From positions 1 through 64,000 of the forward strand of contig CAZQRA010000007.1 of NCBI GenBank assembly GCA_964595575.1: a stretch of DNA of 64,000 nucleotides, read 5' to 3'. This DNA is from PALSA-612 sp964595575. GTDB taxonomy: Bacteria; Actinomycetota; Thermoleophilia; Gaiellales; Gaiellaceae. Made by a program: the position numbers and the translations under genes. A model generated the notes under the pieces. It searched no databases and was not told where the DNA came from. It saw nothing but the letters and a program-made list of their open reading frames with translations. This document shows positions 55,949 through 64,000 of the stretch, piece by piece. How positions within the stretch are numbered: the first letter of the stretch is position 1; every line of letters begins with the position of its first letter.

Positions 55949-58138
55949 ATGGCACGCAAGCGACGCCTGAGGAAGCTTCGCCCCAAGATGCCGGCGCGGG
56001 CGAGGAAGCGACGCCGGGCCCGAGGTCTTCGCCAAGCCGCCCGCCGGCACCCGGAGCTCGTCGGCCTCGGGCTCGTGGCCGCCGGGGCCTTCCTGGCCGG
56101 CGTCCTCTACGGGGGCTGGAGCGGGGGCTACGTGGGCGGATGGCTGGCGGAGGGCCTGGTCGCCCTCCTCGGCGACGGGGCGGAGCTGGTACCGGTGGGG
56201 CTCCTTGCCCTGGGGGGGATGGCGGTGGCGAGAAGCAGCCTCGTGGGCTTGGCTCCCTTTCGCCTCGGGCTGGGGCTGGGTGCGGTGGGAGGCCTCCTCC
56301 TCCTGGGAGGATCCCGGGGCGGCTACCTCGGGAGCGGCCTTGCCTGGGCGCTGGGCCGGCTCCTCGGCTCGACCGGGGTGCTCATCCTGGGCTCCTTCCT
56401 CCTCCTCGCCGCGTCGCTGCTTGTGACCGGGGCCTCGGCGGGGGCGCTCCTTCGGCGCTGGGGCAGGGCTGTGCGCACAGCGAGGACGCTCTCTCGAGGC
56501 CGCCGGGCCCCCGGCGCGAGGCGGACGGGGCCGGAGCTTCGGTCGGCGCCTGCCTCGACCACGCCTGCCGCAACCCCGCCTCCCTTGGTCGACGCCGAGC
56601 ACGACTTCCCCGACTTGGTGCAGGCGAGCCCGGCGGAGATCCTCGACGAGGAGGAGACCGCCGAGCGGCTCGAGGAGGCGTCCCTGCTCGCCCGCGCCGA
56701 GCCCGCTCCCCAGGACTACCGGCTTCCCGACCGCAGCCTCCTTCGCACCTCCCGCCGGGCGGCGGCCTCCTCGGAGCAGGAAAGCCGCGCCATCGCCGAG
56801 ACCCTGGTGCGGACGCTGGCCAACTTCGGGGTCGAGGCCACGGTGGTGGGCGAGATCGCCGGCCCCCGGGTGACCCGCTACGAGCTCCAGCTCGCCCCCG
56901 GCACCAAGGTGGCTAAGGTCGCCTCGCTTAAGGACGACCTCTGCTACGCCCTCGCCACCACGGAGATTCGCATCCTGGCGCCGATCCCAGGAAAGCAGGC
57001 GGTGGGGGTGGAGGTACCCAACCGAAGCCCCAACCTCGTGACCCTGGGCGACATCTTCGACGACCTCCCTGCCTCGGCCAGCCCCCTCGCGGTGTGGCTG
57101 GGCAAGGACATCTCCGGAAACGCCGTCTGGGCCGACCTGGCGCGCATGCCCCACCTCCTCATCGCCGGTACCACCGGCTCGGGCAAGTCAGGCTGCATCA
57201 ACACCATCCTCACCTCCATCCTGCTTCGGGCGACGCCGGACGAGGTACGCATGATCCTCATCGACCCCAAGCGCATCGAGCTCGGCTTCTACGAGTCGAT
57301 CCCCCACCTCCTGACCTCGGTCGTGTCCAGCCCTAAGCAGGCGGCTGCGGCGCTCGCCAACGTGGTGGGGGAGATGGAGCGGCGCTACGAGCGGATGAGC
57401 CTGTTTCGAGCCCGCAGCCTACCGGAGATGAACCGGGCCCTGCGCGCCCACGGCGAGCCTCCCCTGCCCTACCTCTTGGTGGTCATCGACGAGCTGGCCG
57501 ACCTCATGATGATCTCGCCCCAGGAGGTGGAGGACTGCGTCATCCGCCTGGCCCAGAAGTCGCGGGCGGTGGGCATCCACCTCGTCCTGGCCACCCAGCG
57601 CCCGTCGGTGGACGTGATCACGGGCATGATCAAGGCCAACGTCCCCAGCCGGATCGCCTTCGCCGTGTCCAGCCAGACCGACTCCCGGGTCATCCTCGAC
57701 CAGGCCGGGGCAGAGACGCTCCTCGGCCAGGGGGACATGCTCTTCAAGCCCCTCGGCACCTCCCGCCTGCAGCGGCTCCAGGGGGCCTACGTGAGCGAGG
57801 AGGAGATCGCTCTCATCGTCGAGCAGTGCCGGGCCCAGCGCCCCCAGGAGCTGGACGAGTCGCTCCTCGAGCCGCCCGAGCCGGTGGAGGACGAGGAGGA
57901 CGAGGAGAGCTTCGACCCGGACGAGGACCCTCTCCTCGACAAGGCCATCGAGATCGTCGTCCAGACCCAGACCGCCTCCGTGTCCCTCCTCCAGCGACGG
58001 CTGCGGGTCGGCTACACCCGGGCCGGCCGCCTCATCGACATGCTCGAGCGACGGGGCATCATCTCAGGGTACGAGGGCTCCAAGCCGCGGCGCGTGCTCC
58101 TCTCGGAGGCAGACCTGAGCAGCCTGCATCAAGGCTGA
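55949..58138 (+). CDS. ftsK: DNA translocase FtsK/SpoIIIE
   Basis: Septal motor that pumps chromosome ends during division. 729 residues. A basic N-terminus and about four transmembrane helices (about 30-190), a Pro/Ala linker, then the alpha and beta motor domains: Walker A GTTGSGKS at 407-414, Walker B LLVVIDELADLM and LATQRPSVDVITG. The gamma winged helix is at the C-terminus with VQTQTASVSLLQRRLRVGYTRAGRLID. ATG 55949 has an AAGGAAGG site. The 114 nt before it hold no gene. Confidence 0.96.
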   Translation: MARKRRLRKLRPKMPARARKRRRARGLRQAARRHPELVGLGLVAAGAFLAGVLYGGWSGGYVGGWLAEGLVALLGDGAELVPVGLLALGGMAVARSSLVGLAPFRLGLGLGAVGGLLLLGGSRGGYLGSGLAWALGRLLGSTGVLILGSFLLLAASLLVTGASAGALLRRWGRAVRTARTLSRGRRAPGARRTGPELRSAPASTTPAATPPPLVDAEHDFPDLVQASPAEILDEEETAERLEEASLLARAEPAPQDYRLPDRSLLRTSRRAAASSEQESRAIAETLVRTLANFGVEATVVGEIAGPRVTRYELQLAPGTKVAKVASLKDDLCYALATTEIRILAPIPGKQAVGVEVPNRSPNLVTLGDIFDDLPASASPLAVWLGKDISGNAVWADLARMPHLLIAGTTGSGKSGCINTILTSILLRATPDEVRMILIDPKRIELGFYESIPHLLTSVVSSPKQAAAALANVVGEMERRYERMSLFRARSLPEMNRALRAHGEPPLPYLLVVIDELADLMMISPQEVEDCVIRLAQKSRAVGIHLVLATQRPSVDVITGMIKANVPSRIAFAVSSQTDSRVILDQAGAETLLGQGDMLFKPLGTSRLQRLQGAYVSEEEIALIVEQCRAQRPQELDESLLEPPEPVEDEEDEESFDPDEDPLLDKAIEIVVQTQTASVSLLQRRLRVGYTRAGRLIDMLERRGIISGYEGSKPRRVLLSEADLSSLHQG

Positions 58139-58310
58139 GCGCTCCTCGGCCGGACTCGCGGAGAGCGCGGCGAGCATGGCGTCGAGGTCGGGGGCCAGGC
58201 GACCTTCTCGGTCGGCGGCGGGGGAGCGACGCTCGACCTGGGCAGCCCGCCGGCCCCTCGTGGCTCATGAATCGAGAATCGCTGATCTAGACGCAGGGAG
58301 CCGGCGGCGC

Positions 58311-58316
58311 TAGCAT
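58311..58316 (+). promoter_or_regulatory. -10-like hexamer TAGCAT for the BMP importer operon
   Basis: A start near 58323 gives a leader of about 29 nt with a perfect AGGAGG at 58342-58347, five bases before the ATG. This operon therefore uses a conventional leader. The 213-nt gap 58139-58351 otherwise shows no gene. Confidence 0.45.
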
Positions 58317-58351
58317 CCCCTCCGCTCTCGAAAGACCGGACAGGAGGAACT

Positions 58352-59410
58352 ATGCACGCACCTCGTAGACGGACGAGCGCGGCGGCGCTCTTGGCGGCCG
58401 CGGCGGCGACGACAGTGGCCCTCGTCGTCACCGCCCCGAGCGGCGCGTCCCCGCAGCAGACGGTCCGGGTAGCCGTCGTCACGGACATCGGCGGCATCAA
58501 CGACAAGGGCTTCAACAGCCTGTCCAACGTGGGCCTGCAGCGGGCCAAGAAGACGCTGGGCGTCGAGGGCCGGGTCTTCATCACCCAGACGGCGGCCGAC
58601 CGGTTGCCCAACCTCACCGCCGCCGCCCAGCAGGGCTACAACCTCATCATCGGCGTCGGCTTCCTCATGTTCGACCCCCTGGGCAAGGTCGCGCCCCAGT
58701 TTCCCGACGCCAAGTTCGCCGGGGTGGACGTCCCCTACGGGTTCGTCGTCTCCCAGGCCAAGCTGAAGAGCATCCCCAACCTGCGCGGCCTTCTGTTCCG
58801 CGAGAACGAGGCGGGCTGCCTCGTCGGGAACATCGCCGCCCTGGAGGCCAAGCGCCTGCCGGGGCCGGACATCATCTCGGCCGTGGGCGCCAACAAGGTG
58901 CCGGCCATCGTGTCCTTCATCGCGGGGTACAACTTCTGCGCCAAGCGGGCCAACCCAGCGGTGAAGGTGCTCGTCAACTACGCCAACGACCCCACCTTCG
59001 CCGACCAGGCCAAGTGTCGGGCGACGGCCTTGAGCCAGATCGCCCGCGGCTCTCGGGTGGTGTTCCAGGTCGCCGGCCAGTGCGGCCTGGGCGCTCTGGA
59101 CGCGGCCAAGAGCAAGGGCGTGTGGGGAATCGGGGTCGATGCCGACCAGTACTTCCTCGGGCCCCACGTCCTGACCAGCGCCACCAAGAAGGTGGACGTG
59201 GCCGTGTTCGACACCATCGCCGACTTCAAGAAGAACGGCGCCAAGTTCAAGGGCGGGTTCGACAAGATTTTCGACGTCAAGAACGGAGGCGTCGGCTACG
59301 GCCGGCTGAGCACGAGGCTGCCGGCGGCGGTGCGGGCTCAGTACAAGCGCTCCACCGACGCTCTGGCCAAGCTCATCGCCACCGGCAAGGTCAAGCCGCC
59401 CACCCAGTAG
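58352..59410 (+). CDS. BMP/PnrA family nucleoside-binding protein
   Basis: Extracytoplasmic substrate-binding protein of 352 residues, related to Med/BmpA/PnrA purine nucleoside receptors. Residues 1-33 form a signal peptide (three Arg, hydrophobic core, cut near PSGA). Family motifs are VTDIGGINDKGFN near 43-55, IIGVGFLMFDPL, AGVDVPYG and WGIGVDADQY near 260-269. Unlike most of the family there is no lipobox cysteine, so membrane anchoring is unclear. It is followed by a strong hairpin and then the ATPase and permeases. Confidence 0.9.
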   Translation: MHAPRRRTSAAALLAAAAATTVALVVTAPSGASPQQTVRVAVVTDIGGINDKGFNSLSNVGLQRAKKTLGVEGRVFITQTAADRLPNLTAAAQQGYNLIIGVGFLMFDPLGKVAPQFPDAKFAGVDVPYGFVVSQAKLKSIPNLRGLLFRENEAGCLVGNIAALEAKRLPGPDIISAVGANKVPAIVSFIAGYNFCAKRANPAVKVLVNYANDPTFADQAKCRATALSQIARGSRVVFQVAGQCGLGALDAAKSKGVWGIGVDADQYFLGPHVLTSATKKVDVAVFDTIADFKKNGAKFKGGFDKIFDVKNGGVGYGRLSTRLPAAVRAQYKRSTDALAKLIATGKVKPPTQ

Positions 59411-59423
59411 GCGCTCGCCCGGA

Positions 59424-59453
59424 GGGAGGGGCGGCGGAGCGGCCGCCCCTCCC
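59424..59453 (+). terminator. Hairpin between binding protein and ABC ATPase genes
   Basis: Perfect 12-bp stem GGGAGGGGCGGC/GCCGCCCCTCCC with a 6-nt loop, 13 nt after the stop. It would cut most transcripts after the binding protein gene and so set a high binding-protein to transporter ratio. Confidence 0.7.
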
Positions 59454-59475
59454 CAGCCGGCATCCCCCTCCGCAC

Positions 59476-59481
59476 TAGGAT
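59476..59481 (+). promoter_or_regulatory. -10-like hexamer TAGGAT before the ABC ATPase
   Basis: Ends 8 nt before ATG 59490, so the ATPase-permease genes may also be transcribed on their own. Confidence 0.45.
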
Positions 59482-59489
59482 TGGTCGCG

Positions 59490-61022
59490 ATGGCGAGCGA
59501 CGCCCTCGTCCTCGAGCTGCGCGGGATCACCAAGCGCTTCCCCGGCGTCCTCGCCAACGACCGCATCGACCTCGACCTGCGCCGGGGGGAGGTACACGCC
59601 CTGCTGGGGGAGAACGGGGCCGGGAAGACGACGCTCATGAACGTCGTCTACGGCCTGTACCGCCCCGACGCCGGGGAGATCAGGGTGGGCGGCAAGCCCG
59701 TCGTCTTCCACTCGCCCCGGGAGGCCATCGCCCACGGCATCGGCATGGTGCACCAGCACTTCATGCTCATCCCGGTGATGACGGTGGCCGAGAACATCGT
59801 GCTGGCCAAGGAGCCCAGGAAGGCCGCAGTCGCCCTCGACTACGAGGCCGCTTGCCGGCGCGTGCGCGACCTCGCCGACGCCTTCGGGTTCGCCGTCGAC
59901 CCCGAGGCGAGGGTGAGGGACATCACCGTGGGCCAGCAGCAGCGGGTGGAGATCCTCAAGGCCCTCTACCGCAAGGCAGACGTCCTCATCCTGGACGAGC
60001 CCACCTCCGTCCTCACGCCCCAAGAGGCAGGCGAGCTCTTCCAGATCCTGCGCGGTCTTACCCAGCAGGGAATGTCGGTGGTGTTCATCAGCCACAAGCT
60101 CAACGAGGTGCTGGCCATCGCCGACCGGATCACGGTGCTGCGCCGGGGAAGGAGGGTGGACACCATCCCCCGGGAAGGGGCGACCGAGGAGGGCCTGGCC
60201 CGCATGATGGTGGGAAGGGAGGTGCTCTTGCGGGTGGAGAAGCCCCCTACGACGCCGGGCCGGCCGCTGCTCGAGGTCGAGGACCTGCACGTCCTCGACG
60301 ACCGCCAGCTGGAGAAGGTGCGCGGGGTCTCGTTCCAGGTTCGGGCCGGCGAGATCGTGGGCATCGCCGGCGTGGACGGGAACGGCCAAAGCGAGCTCGT
60401 GGAGGCGCTGGCGGGCCTACGCCGGCCCGCCTCGGGCAGGGTGGTGGTGGCCGGTCGGGACATGAGCGGGCGCGGGGCCAGGGAGATGCTCGACGCGGGG
60501 GTGGGGCACGTCCCCGAGGATCGGCTCCGGCGGGGCCTCGTCCTCGACTTCACCCTGGCCGAGAACCTGATCCTCCACGACTACGACAAGGAGCCCTGCT
60601 CCCGGCTCGGGTGGCTCTTCCCCGACCGCATCCTGCGCTGGGCGGAGGGGCTTCTGCGCCGGTTTGACGTGCGCGGGGGAGGGCCCAGGACCTTGGCTTC
60701 GGCCCTGTCAGGGGGAAACCAGCAGAAGGTCGTGCTCGCCCGCGAGCTGGGCCGCGAGCCGCGCATCCTCCTCGCCGCCCAGCCCACCCGCGGCCTGGAC
60801 GTGGGCGCGATCGAGTTCGTCCACCGCCAGCTCCTCGAGGCGAGAGCCCAGGGCAAGGCCGTGCTCCTCGTCTCCTTGGAGCTGGAGGAGATCCTGTCCC
60901 TCTCCGACCGCATCCTCGTCATGTACGAGGGGAGGATCGTGGGCGAGTACGGGCCCGAGGCCAAGGAGGAGGAGCTGGGTATCGCCATGACCGGAGGTCG
61001 GGTGGCGGAGGAGGCGGCGTGA
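59490..61022 (+). CDS. Nucleoside ABC transporter ATP-binding protein (duplicated ATPase)
   Basis: 510 residues with two fused ABC domains, like YufO/RbsA. The first has Walker A GENGAGKT at 40-47, signature VGQQQRVEILKAL and Walker B VLILDEPTSVL. The second has a degenerate Walker A GVDGNGQSE and signature LSGGNQQKVVLAREL, then AAQPTRGLDVGA. This asymmetry is normal in the family. ATG 59490 is preferred over the upstream TTG. It overlaps the permease gene by 4 nt. Confidence 0.95.
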   Translation: MASDALVLELRGITKRFPGVLANDRIDLDLRRGEVHALLGENGAGKTTLMNVVYGLYRPDAGEIRVGGKPVVFHSPREAIAHGIGMVHQHFMLIPVMTVAENIVLAKEPRKAAVALDYEAACRRVRDLADAFGFAVDPEARVRDITVGQQQRVEILKALYRKADVLILDEPTSVLTPQEAGELFQILRGLTQQGMSVVFISHKLNEVLAIADRITVLRRGRRVDTIPREGATEEGLARMMVGREVLLRVEKPPTTPGRPLLEVEDLHVLDDRQLEKVRGVSFQVRAGEIVGIAGVDGNGQSELVEALAGLRRPASGRVVVAGRDMSGRGAREMLDAGVGHVPEDRLRRGLVLDFTLAENLILHDYDKEPCSRLGWLFPDRILRWAEGLLRRFDVRGGGPRTLASALSGGNQQKVVLARELGREPRILLAAQPTRGLDVGAIEFVHRQLLEARAQGKAVLLVSLELEEILSLSDRILVMYEGRIVGEYGPEAKEEELGIAMTGGRVAEEAA

Positions 61023-62227
61023 CCGACGCCGACCCTTCCTCTCCGGCCCAGGGGGAGGAGCGGCCGACGCTCGCCTTCCGCATCGCCCTGGCTCAGCGCG
61101 CGGGAGGCATCGTCGCCCCCTTCCTCACCGCCCTCCTTGCCTTCTTCATGGGGGGCCTGGTCGTCCTCTTCGTCACCGGCAAGAACCCCCTCTCCACGTA
61201 CGAGGCCATCTTCGAGGGCACCGGCCTCAACTGGCTGCTTCCTTGGGAGACGTGCGCCCACCCCTGCTCGGCGGCCCTCAGCCTCCAGCAGACCCTGATC
61301 CAGTTCACGGCCCTCGTGCTCACGGGGGTGGCGGTGGCCTTCGCCTTCCGCTGCGGCCTCTTCAATATCGGCGGCCAGGGCCAGTACATCGTGGGCACGG
61401 TGGCGGCGGTACAGATGGGGATCTGGTTCGAGGGGCTCCCGTCGGCCCTCCACGTCCTGCTCGCGGCCGCCGCCGCAGCCCTGGCCGGGGCCCTGTGGGG
61501 CGGGATCGCGGGGGTGCTCAAGGCCACCGTGGGCGCCCACGAGGTGATCTCCACGATCATGCTCAACTGGATCGCCCTCTGGATCGCGAGCTACCTCGTC
61601 ACCTTCGGCGGGCCCATGCAGGACCCCGCCGCCGGGACGGAGGCCGTGTCCCGCCCCGTCTCCGAGGGGGCCCAGCTCCCCCTCCTGTGGGGAAGTCGGC
61701 TCCTCCAAGGCCTCCACGTGGGGCTGTTCGTGGCCCTGGCCGCCCTCGTCGTCTACTGGCTCGTCCTCAACCGTACGACCCTCGGCTACGAGGTGCGGGC
61801 GGTGGGCTTCAACCCCGACGCAGCCGCCTACGGCGGTATCGACGTGGCCAGGAGCTACTTCCTGGCCATGGCTATCTCGGGAGCCTTCGCCGGCCTGGCC
61901 GGGGCCATGGACATCCTCGGCTGGCGGCCCCGGCTCGACCTCACCTTCGTGCAAGGCTACTCCCAGATCGCCTTCATCGGCATCGCCGTGGCCCTGCTCG
62001 GGCGCAACACGGCCGTCGGCATCTTCTTCGCCGGGCTTCTGTTCGCGGCCCTCCGCACAGGCTCCTCCACCCGCAACCTCGACCCCGAGGTCTTCCGCCC
62101 CGAGCTGGCCAACAACCTCACCGAGATCATCCAAGGCCTCATCATCCTGCTCGTGGGGGCCGAGACCCTCGTCCTCTACCTGCTCGCCAGGGGAAGGCGG
62201 CTCCGCCTCGGGGGAGGGGAGAGATGA
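61019..62227 (+). CDS. Nucleoside ABC transporter permease 1
   Basis: 402 residues, about 9-10 helices, of the BPD_transp_2 family (YufP-like). Marks are FRCGLFNIGGQGQYIVG near 113-129, AHEVISTIMLNWIA near 175-188 and the C-terminal LLGRNTAVGIFFAGLLFAAL. The inserted loop WETCAHPCS with two cysteines faces outward between helices 2 and 3. It overlaps its neighbours on both sides. Confidence 0.93.
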   Translation: MTDADPSSPAQGEERPTLAFRIALAQRAGGIVAPFLTALLAFFMGGLVVLFVTGKNPLSTYEAIFEGTGLNWLLPWETCAHPCSAALSLQQTLIQFTALVLTGVAVAFAFRCGLFNIGGQGQYIVGTVAAVQMGIWFEGLPSALHVLLAAAAAALAGALWGGIAGVLKATVGAHEVISTIMLNWIALWIASYLVTFGGPMQDPAAGTEAVSRPVSEGAQLPLLWGSRLLQGLHVGLFVALAALVVYWLVLNRTTLGYEVRAVGFNPDAAAYGGIDVARSYFLAMAISGAFAGLAGAMDILGWRPRLDLTFVQGYSQIAFIGIAVALLGRNTAVGIFFAGLLFAALRTGSSTRNLDPEVFRPELANNLTEIIQGLIILLVGAETLVLYLLARGRRLRLGGGER

Positions 62228-63462
62228 CCGTCGACGCGGGGACCGCCCGGGGGCGGCTGACCGGCAGGCGCCTACTCACCACGCGGCGGGTGGCCGTCGC
62301 CGGCATCCTCCTCGGGGCTCTTGCCTTCTGGATCGCCCTTCCCCCCCTGACCACGCGGACGGCGGCGGTGCCCGTCGCCGTCGGCATCCTCGCCGTCGCC
62401 TGCGGCATCTGGGCGGCCGCCCGCCGGGAGCGGCGGCTGGGGTGGGGAGCAGCCGCGAGCGGCGTCCTGGGGATCGTCTTCGGCGTGCTGGCCACGCGGG
62501 CGGCCGCCGACCACCTGGAGGCCGTGGTCACCTGGTCGTCGCTCGTGGCGCTGGCCCTCGTCTACGCCACCCCCCTGACGTTCGCCGCCATCGGGGGCAT
62601 GTTCTCGGAGCGAAGCGGGGTGGTGAACATCGGGCTGGAGGGGATGATGCTCATGGGCGCCTTCTTCGGGGCCTGGGGAGCGGACGTCACCGGGTCCTGG
62701 CTGGGCGGGCTCCTCCTGGGCGTCCTCTCGGGGGGCCTTCTCGCCCTCGTCCACGCCTTCTTCTCCATCCACCTGCGGGCCGACCAGATCGTGAGCGGCA
62801 CGGCGGTCATCTTCCTCGCCTACGGCATCACCGGCTACCTCTACAACGACGTCTACGGGGACGCGGGCACCCCCGGCGATCTGCCGGCCGTCCCCGACAT
62901 CGACCTCGGCTGGCTCGGCTCGCTCCCCCCCGCTGCCCTGGGGGACTTCCTGGAGAGCGCCATCGGCCAGGTCAGCCTCATGACCGTCCTCGCGCTCGCC
63001 CTCGTGGTCGTCTCCTCGCTGTTCATGTTCAGGACCCCGCTCGGGCTTCGCATCCGCGCCTGTGGCGAGCATCCGCGGGCTGCCGACACGGCGGGCATCA
63101 ACGTGTACGCGGTGCGCTACGCCTCGGTGGTGATGTCCGGCATCCTGGCCTCCCTGGGCGGCGTCTACCTCTCCATCGGCTTCAACCACTCCTTCACGGA
63201 GAAGATGACCTCGGGACGGGGCTTCATCGCCCTGGCCGCCCTCATCTTCGGCAACTGGCGGCCCTCGGGAGCCCTGGCTGCCGCCCTCCTGTTCGGCTTC
63301 TCCACCGCCCTCGCCCCGGAGCTGGAGAACGTAGAGTCCTGGGCCGTGTACGGCACCCTGTTCCAGTCCCTACCCTACGTCTTGACCCTCGTCGCCGTGG
63401 CCGGCGTCATCGGCCGCACCGTTCCGCCCGCTGCCGTTGGCCGTCCGTACGTCAAGCAGTAG
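62224..63462 (+). CDS. Nucleoside ABC transporter permease 2
   Basis: 412 residues, YufQ-like. The core begins at LTFAAIGGMFSERSGVVNIGLEGMMLMGA near 118-146, which is the family signature, with LRADQIVSGTAV and RACGEHPRAADTAGI later. Residues 1-115 add extra helices and a basic loop not present in the shortest members (about 310 residues). With the ATPase and permease 1 it completes a BMP-type purine nucleoside importer. Confidence 0.93.
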   Translation: MTVDAGTARGRLTGRRLLTTRRVAVAGILLGALAFWIALPPLTTRTAAVPVAVGILAVACGIWAAARRERRLGWGAAASGVLGIVFGVLATRAAADHLEAVVTWSSLVALALVYATPLTFAAIGGMFSERSGVVNIGLEGMMLMGAFFGAWGADVTGSWLGGLLLGVLSGGLLALVHAFFSIHLRADQIVSGTAVIFLAYGITGYLYNDVYGDAGTPGDLPAVPDIDLGWLGSLPPAALGDFLESAIGQVSLMTVLALALVVVSSLFMFRTPLGLRIRACGEHPRAADTAGINVYAVRYASVVMSGILASLGGVYLSIGFNHSFTEKMTSGRGFIALAALIFGNWRPSGALAAALLFGFSTALAPELENVESWAVYGTLFQSLPYVLTLVAVAGVIGRTVPPAAVGRPYVKQ

Positions 63463-63814
63463 CGATCTCGCCGCCGGTCGAGCGCCGCTCCCCAACCCCC
63501 GGGCGCGGGCCTCGCTCGTCGTGGGCTTGGCCTCGGTGCTCTCGGTCCCGGCCGGCGTCGCCCTCTCTTGGTACTCGGAGGCCGTCACCCTGCTCGACTC
63601 CATGGGGGCGGCGGGGCTCGCCCTCCTCTTCGGCTGGGCGGCGGTCGTCCTCTCCCGACGGGGACGGGAGACCGTGGAACGGACGCTGGGTCGGGCGGGA
63701 GGTCTCCTGGAGGCCAAGGCAGGACTGATTCTGGGGCTGGCGGGCGTGTGGATCGCCCTCACCGCCGCCCTGGCGGTCGCCTTCTACGGGCTCCTTACCC
63801 TGTTCGCCGGCTGA
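63437..63814 (+). CDS. Small integral membrane protein, unknown
   Basis: 125 residues with three or four hydrophobic helices (about 27-47, 55-73, 93-120) and an Arg-rich loop between the second and third. The TTG start overlaps permease 2 by 26 nt. A shorter start within the first 30 residues is possible. It recalls DUF4190-type proteins, but the match is weak. Probably cotranscribed with the importer genes. Function unknown. Confidence 0.65.
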   Translation: MAVRTSSSSDLAAGRAPLPNPRARASLVVGLASVLSVPAGVALSWYSEAVTLLDSMGAAGLALLFGWAAVVLSRRGRETVERTLGRAGGLLEAKAGLILGLAGVWIALTAALAVAFYGLLTLFAG

Positions 63815-63823
63815 CGCACCCCG

Positions 63824-63829
63824 TAGAAT
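63824..63829 (+). promoter_or_regulatory. -10-like hexamer TAGAAT
   Basis: Ends 11 nt before the ATG at 63841. Confidence 0.4.
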
Positions 63830-63840
63830 CGGTCGGCCGC

Positions 63841-64000
63841 ATGTTCCAGATCGGATCCACCCTCCGCGAGGCGCGACTGCGCAAGGGCCTCGATCTCCTC
63901 GAGGCCGAGCGAGCCACCAAGATCCGGGCCAAGTACCTGCGGGCGCTCGAGGACGAGCGCTTCGACCTCCTGCCCAGCCAGACCTACGTCCGAGGCTTCC
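63841..64000 (+). CDS. RodZ-like helix-turn-helix protein, cut by window end
   Basis: Only the first 53 residues are in the window. IGSTLREARLRKGLDLLEAERATKI followed by KYLRALEDERFDLLPSQTYVRGF is the HTH_25 domain at the N-terminus of RodZ and its Gram-positive relatives, usually followed by a transmembrane helix and a DUF4115 domain. These proteins link MreB or shape control to the membrane. The rest of the gene lies outside the window. Confidence 0.85.
   Translation, partial: MFQIGSTLREARLRKGLDLLEAERATKIRAKYLRALEDERFDLLPSQTYVRGF

Noticed and set aside
58059..58268. 69-codon minus-strand ORF at the ftsK 3' end
   Set aside because: Arg/Pro-rich, partly antisense to ftsK, no ribosome binding site or recognisable domain.
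1..64000. CRISPR arrays, insertion sequences, prophage or defence islands
   Set aside because: No regularly spaced repeats, transposase, integrase or cas-like genes were seen. Composition is even across the window.

Overview
The window is about 64 kb of very GC-rich bacterial chromosome, densely packed with housekeeping genes on both strands. It looks like an actinobacterium. Support comes from the actinobacterial-type integration host factor gene (mihF) next to gmk and rpoZ, a DUF5317 domain, an MSMEG-like preference for GTG starts, two tRNA genes without an encoded CCA, and an rpsO-pnp intergenic hairpin resembling the Actino-pnp motif. A deep-branching class such as Thermoleophilia is my inference. 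It rests on the altered ArgRS signature, compact central enzymes and an archaeal-type FBP aldolase/phosphatase, and I could not test it with a tree. There are no mobile elements, CRISPR arrays or phage genes. One 100-N scaffold gap (19741-19840) has identical 55-bp flanks.

Layout. 1-6.6 kb: a DNA alkyltransferase, then lower glycolysis/gluconeogenesis (gap, pgk, tpiA, gpmI) with a divergent FBP aldolase/phosphatase and a DUF1122-like gene. 6.7-19.6 kb: ECF sigma factor, phosphoesterase, K+ channel/TrkA protein, argS, tRNA-Gly, HIT protein, CorA, MFS exporter, DUF998 protein, tRNA-Arg, a flippase-like membrane protein, a dgcA-dgcN pair and a TPP enzyme. 20-22 kb: RNase Z, a DUF2007-like protein and a secreted FG-GAP-like protein. 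22.1-30.6 kb: a PyrR-controlled pyrimidine operon (pyrR-pyrB-pyrC-carA-carB-pyrK-pyrD). 30.7-34.6 kb: mihF-gmk-rpoZ-coaBC, a sugar nucleotidyltransferase, a TPR protein and dtd. 34.6-45.4 kb: a structured leader and the translation/RNA block rimP-nusA-ylxR-infB-DUF503-rbfA-nrnA-truB-ribF-rpsO-pnp. 45.4-58.1 kb: SnoaL-like protein, M16 peptidase, dapB, a DUF5317-MFS fusion, an HD-GYP protein, a tiny membrane peptide, dapA, RNase J, an unknown gene, ribokinase and ftsK. 58.3-64 kb: a BMP-type nucleoside ABC importer (binding protein, ATPase, two permeases), a small membrane protein, and the start of a RodZ-like helix-turn-helix gene cut by the window edge.

Two whole-window patterns stand out. 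Genes in runs overlap by 1-26 nt (typically GTGA or ATGA), which implies translational coupling. Genes that begin a run repeatedly carry a TANNNT hexamer ending exactly 6 nt before the start codon, usually GTG, so transcription would begin at the start codon (leaderless mRNA). Operons that need regulation instead have true 5' leaders: pyrR (PyrR-binding loop), rimP (terminator-like hairpin), rpsO, pnp, gap and the BMP gene.

No dramatic new defence-type system was seen. The best leads are a CTG start for carB, a missing HIGH motif in ArgRS, two tiny proteins sharing a KWN tail, a structured RNA candidate before rimP, and a zinc-finger-like tail on NusA.
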